From the NCBI GenBank assembly GCA_964521405.1, contig CAZFRR010000170.1, positions 1 to 8,350 on the forward strand: 8,350 nt of DNA, read 5' to 3'. Source of the DNA: SG8-41 sp964521405 (GTDB lineage: Bacteria; Pseudomonadota; Gammaproteobacteria; Burkholderiales; SG8-41). The notes under the pieces are model-generated. The model did no database searches, was not told where the DNA came from, and worked only from the letters and a program-made list of their open reading frames with translations. The translations under genes and the position numbers were made by a program. Shown here piece by piece: positions 6,599 to 8,350 of the stretch; position 1 is the first letter of the stretch, and each line of letters begins with the position of its first letter.

Positions 6599-7009
6599 CT
6601 AGCGCTTGAGGAACGGATTGGCGACCCGTAGCTGACGATCGATGACCTGCCCGTGCTGCAAATCTTCTGAGTACAGCACCTTGGCGCCCACGATCAGCGC
6701 CGACGCAATTATCAGCGAATCATAGAAAGAGAACTTATAACGCTCTGATACCGCAAGCGCTCTGTCATGTGTTGCCACCGTGACTGGCTCTACTGTGCAA
6801 ACGGCTCTTACTGTATCGAGGATTTCTCTTACATCGCCCAGCGGCATACGAAGCTTGCGCGTCGCAACGGCGGCAAATTCGTTCAAGACCTGTACGCTTA
6901 TTGCGCCCCGTTCTGCGAGTAGTTGTTCGACCCGGTCCGCCTTGAGCGAGTCGTTCGACAGCAGATAAAACAGTACACTCGTGTCAAAGAACGAATCAGG
7001 AGCGCTCAT
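6599..7009 (-). CDS. vapC: VapC-family PIN-domain toxin (partner of AbrB-type VapB)
   Basis: The 136-residue protein carries the PIN acidic residues in order: D9 in FFDTSVLFYLL, E44 in VLNEFAAVA, D97 in FSFYDSLIIASAL, and E115/D116 in LYSEDLQHG. SFYDSLIIASAL and YSEDLQHGQ are typical of the VapC subgroup paired with AbrB-type antitoxins. I start it at ATG 7007-7009, giving normal VapC length and a 14-base overlap with the antitoxin gene. The open frame extends upstream to 7141, but that extension lies antiparallel-free within the antitoxin gene in a different frame and looks like its shadow. No damage is visible, so the toxin is probably active. Its 3' end faces the broken hicA across a 58-base gap with no evident terminator. 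Confidence 0.92.
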   Translation of the reverse strand: MSAPDSFFDTSVLFYLLSNDSLKADRVEQLLAERGAISVQVLNEFAAVATRKLRMPLGDVREILDTVRAVCTVEPVTVATHDRALAVSERYKFSFYDSLIIASALIVGAKVLYSEDLQHGQVIDRQLRVANPFLKR

Positions 7010-7229
7010 TGGCTTCGAGCCGATCGAACTTGAACGTGGCGGGCAGTCGACCGCGAAACTTCCGGAGTCGCGCCAATAGTTCGCGGGTGCCGGGGGCTTT
7101 TGCCACTTGGAAAGCCTGCTTGCCCGCGATCTGAACCTCAACCTGATCGCCTTCCTTTAGTCCGAGTGCGTCGACAACGGCTGCAGGCAGCCGGACGGCC
7201 AGGCTATTACCCCATTTCGAGACTTGCAT
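6996..7229 (-). CDS. vapB: AbrB/MazE-type antitoxin VapB
   Basis: The 77-residue product begins MQVSKWGNSLAVRLPAAVV and continues LGLKEGDQVEVQIAG, the swapped-hairpin AbrB/SpoVT DNA-binding domain (about residues 1-47). The C-terminal segment (ELLARLRKFRGRLP to FDRLEANERS) is the toxin-wrapping tail. A strong ribosome binding site, GGAGGT, lies about six bases before the ATG at 7227-7229. The stop codon overlaps the vapC start by 14 bases, so the pair is translationally coupled. An inverted repeat at 7247-7270 is a natural autoregulatory operator. The module appears intact and is the only complete TA pair between the two heptamer arrays. Confidence 0.9.
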   Translation of the reverse strand: MQVSKWGNSLAVRLPAAVVDALGLKEGDQVEVQIAGKQAFQVAKAPGTRELLARLRKFRGRLPATFKFDRLEANERS

Positions 7230-7246
7230 GGTTCACCTCCACCTGG

Positions 7247-7270
7247 ATATACATTAGACATATAGTATAT
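7247..7270 (-). promoter_or_regulatory. Candidate operator of the AbrB-type vapBC operon
   Basis: ATATAC (7247-7252) and GTATAT (7265-7270) form a perfect 6-bp inverted repeat with a 12-base centre, just upstream of the vapB ribosome binding site. On the minus strand a TTGAAA precedes a TAATGT by 16 bases over the same interval, a weak promoter candidate. ACATTAGACATAT (7251-7263) is nearly the same as the element upstream of the orphan Phd-type antitoxin (5726-5739). The rest of the 7230-7598 gap holds unassigned sequence (7271-7457), the second heptamer array and a promoter. Confidence 0.5.
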
Positions 7271-7457
7271 CATTTCAAATTTGCTGGCGCTATGAGGCTG
7301 CTCCCTTGATTGCTGCCGACGGGCCAAAAGCCGCGCTCCCATCCGTAGACCTCCCGGTTACCCGAACGTGGCACGCAAGACATTCGATCAGCCTCGTAGG
7401 GAGCGGGGACGGACTGCGTTTTCTTCCCTCTGCCCAAAGTGTCAGGAACCTTCATGG

Positions 7458-7534
<77 letters not shown>

Positions 7535-7539
7535 GCCAA

Positions 7540-7568
7540 TTGATGGCCATTGCCCCATTTGTTATCAT
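7540..7568 (+). promoter_or_regulatory. Candidate sigma70 promoter of the RHH-type vapBC operon
   Basis: TTGATG (7540-7545) and TATCAT (7563-7568) are separated by exactly 17 bases, matching four and five of six consensus positions. The start codon lies 30 bases beyond the -10. The heptamer array ends five bases before the -35, so copy-number change there would alter the DNA upstream of the promoter. Confidence 0.5.
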
Positions 7569-7598
7569 GTCATCACAAGTGTAATCATTGGAGATACC

Positions 7599-7847
7599 AT
7601 GGTCAGAACACAAATCCAGATCACAGAGGAACAGGCAAAAGCCGTTAAGAGAATTGCCCTCTCGCGTCACGTATCCGTCGCTGAGCTGATACGGCGCGCC
7701 GTCGATCTCATGGTCAAGTCAAGCCCGGTCGCCGATCCTGAAGAGAGGCTGAAGCGGGCGATGGAAATCGTTGGAAAATTCCGCTCCGGAAAGCGTGATG
7801 TCGCCAAAGGACACGATAAGTATCTTGTGGATGCATACAGGAAATGA
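7599..7847 (+). CDS. vapB: Ribbon-helix-helix antitoxin VapB
   Basis: The 82-residue product begins MVRTQIQITEEQAKAVKRIA and continues VSVAELIRRAVDLM, a ribbon-helix-helix DNA-binding domain of CopG/Arc type (about residues 1-40). Here the RTQIQIT strand pairs across the dimer. The C-terminal half (ADPEERLKRAMEIV to KGHDKYLVDAYRK) is the toxin-binding tail. I chose ATG 7599 because TTGGAG lies about six bases upstream and the protein then starts at the conserved strand. The frame is open 77 codons further upstream, but that stretch only translates the heptamer array. Its stop codon overlaps the toxin's start codon by four bases (ATGA). Base composition is visibly less GC-rich than the asmA-like gene, consistent with separate acquisition. 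Confidence 0.9.
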   Translation: MVRTQIQITEEQAKAVKRIALSRHVSVAELIRRAVDLMVKSSPVADPEERLKRAMEIVGKFRSGKRDVAKGHDKYLVDAYRK

Positions 7848-8257
7848 GAATCTTCGTCGATACATCCGCCTTCTATGCCCTGCTCGACAGGGATGACGCC
7901 CATCATCCGAAGGCCAGGAAAGCGTGGACTGATCTGCTGAAGGCCGCGCATGCGCTGGTAACAAGCAATTACATTCTGGTGGAAACTTTTGCGCTTCTGC
8001 AAAATCGCCTCGGCATGGAAGCGACACGAGCATTTCACGATGATATTCTTCCACTGATCAACATCGAGTTTGTTACCTCGGGAACGCATCGATCCGGGGT
8101 CGCGGCCCTTCTATCTGCATCAAGACGGAATCTCAGCCTGGTGGACTGTGTCAGTTTCGTGGTGATGCGCACCTCGGGGATCAACACAGCCTTTGCCTTC
8201 GATAAGCATGGCGGTTTCAATGACCAAGTGCAAAAAGCGCAGCGTGATGCTGCTTAA
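7844..8257 (+). CDS. vapC: VapC-family PIN-domain toxin (partner of RHH-type VapB)
   Basis: The 137-residue protein has the PIN residues in place: D6 in IFVDTSAFYALLD, E47 in ILVETFALL, D101 in LSLVDCVSFVVM and D120 in AFAFDKHGGF. The MRIFVDTSAFYALLDRDD start and the FDKH..F ending are typical of VapC toxins paired with ribbon-helix-helix VapB. The ATG overlaps the antitoxin stop codon (ATGA, 7844-7847), indicating coupled translation. No damage is visible, so an active ribonuclease is likely. The target RNA is not predictable. Downstream, 8258-8350 holds no gene I can support, only a short inverted repeat (TGCCAT 8332-8337, ATGGCA 8341-8346). Confidence 0.92.
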   Translation: MRIFVDTSAFYALLDRDDAHHPKARKAWTDLLKAAHALVTSNYILVETFALLQNRLGMEATRAFHDDILPLINIEFVTSGTHRSGVAALLSASRRNLSLVDCVSFVVMRTSGINTAFAFDKHGGFNDQVQKAQRDAA

Positions 8258-8350
8258 AATCGAAAGCGTCCGGGGTGAACAACTCAGCGGGACACCGGAA
8301 ACCCATCGACTTGCGTGGTCTGGTGTTCAATTGCCATGCAATGGCATCCA

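Noticed and set aside
7010..7141. 44-residue N-terminal extension of the minus-strand VapC
   Set aside because: It lies within the AbrB-type vapB gene in a shifted frame, is Ser/Arg/Pro-rich and unlike any PIN N-terminus. Starting at 7009 gives the normal length and a typical overlap.

Overview
The window is GC-rich proteobacterial-type DNA, most plausibly from a beta- or gammaproteobacterium. The reasons are an AsmA-type envelope protein, strongly G/C-biased third codon positions in the large gene, several type II toxin-antitoxin (TA) modules, and 7-bp CGGGAT-type tandem repeats of a kind I recall from such genomes. Genus cannot be assigned from sequence alone. No rRNA, tRNA or CRISPR array was recognised.

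Layout: (1) 1-289, the 3' end of an uncharacterised protein gene. (2) 333-1003, minus strand, an intact Phd-type antitoxin/PIN toxin pair with a candidate promoter and palindromic operator. (3) 1143-1302, a decayed 5' fragment of an AAA-family ATPase gene that keeps most of its Walker A motif but carries a one-base frameshift and has lost the rest. (4) 1309-1704, a small polytopic membrane protein, followed by a gap with a perfect 11-bp inverted repeat. (5) 1910-5545, a 1211-residue AsmA-like protein, the only large gene.

(6) 5548-8257 is a TA island. Two arrays of the same 7-bp repeat lie in opposite orientation at 5548-5638 and 7458-7534. They enclose an orphan Phd-type antitoxin with a wrecked vapC, a hicBA pair whose toxin has an amber codon just before its catalytic SGSH motif, and an intact AbrB-type vapB with vapC on the minus strand. 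Just outside the second array is an intact ribbon-helix-helix vapB with vapC.

How it works together: five TA loci with four antitoxin classes (two Phd, HicB, AbrB, RHH) sit in 8.35 kb, which points to separate acquisitions. In two of the five the toxin is broken while the antitoxin is intact, as expected when toxins decay first and antitoxins persist, perhaps as anti-addiction genes. I see no convincing undescribed multi-gene system. The most unusual structure is the TA cluster bracketed by inverted heptamer arrays.
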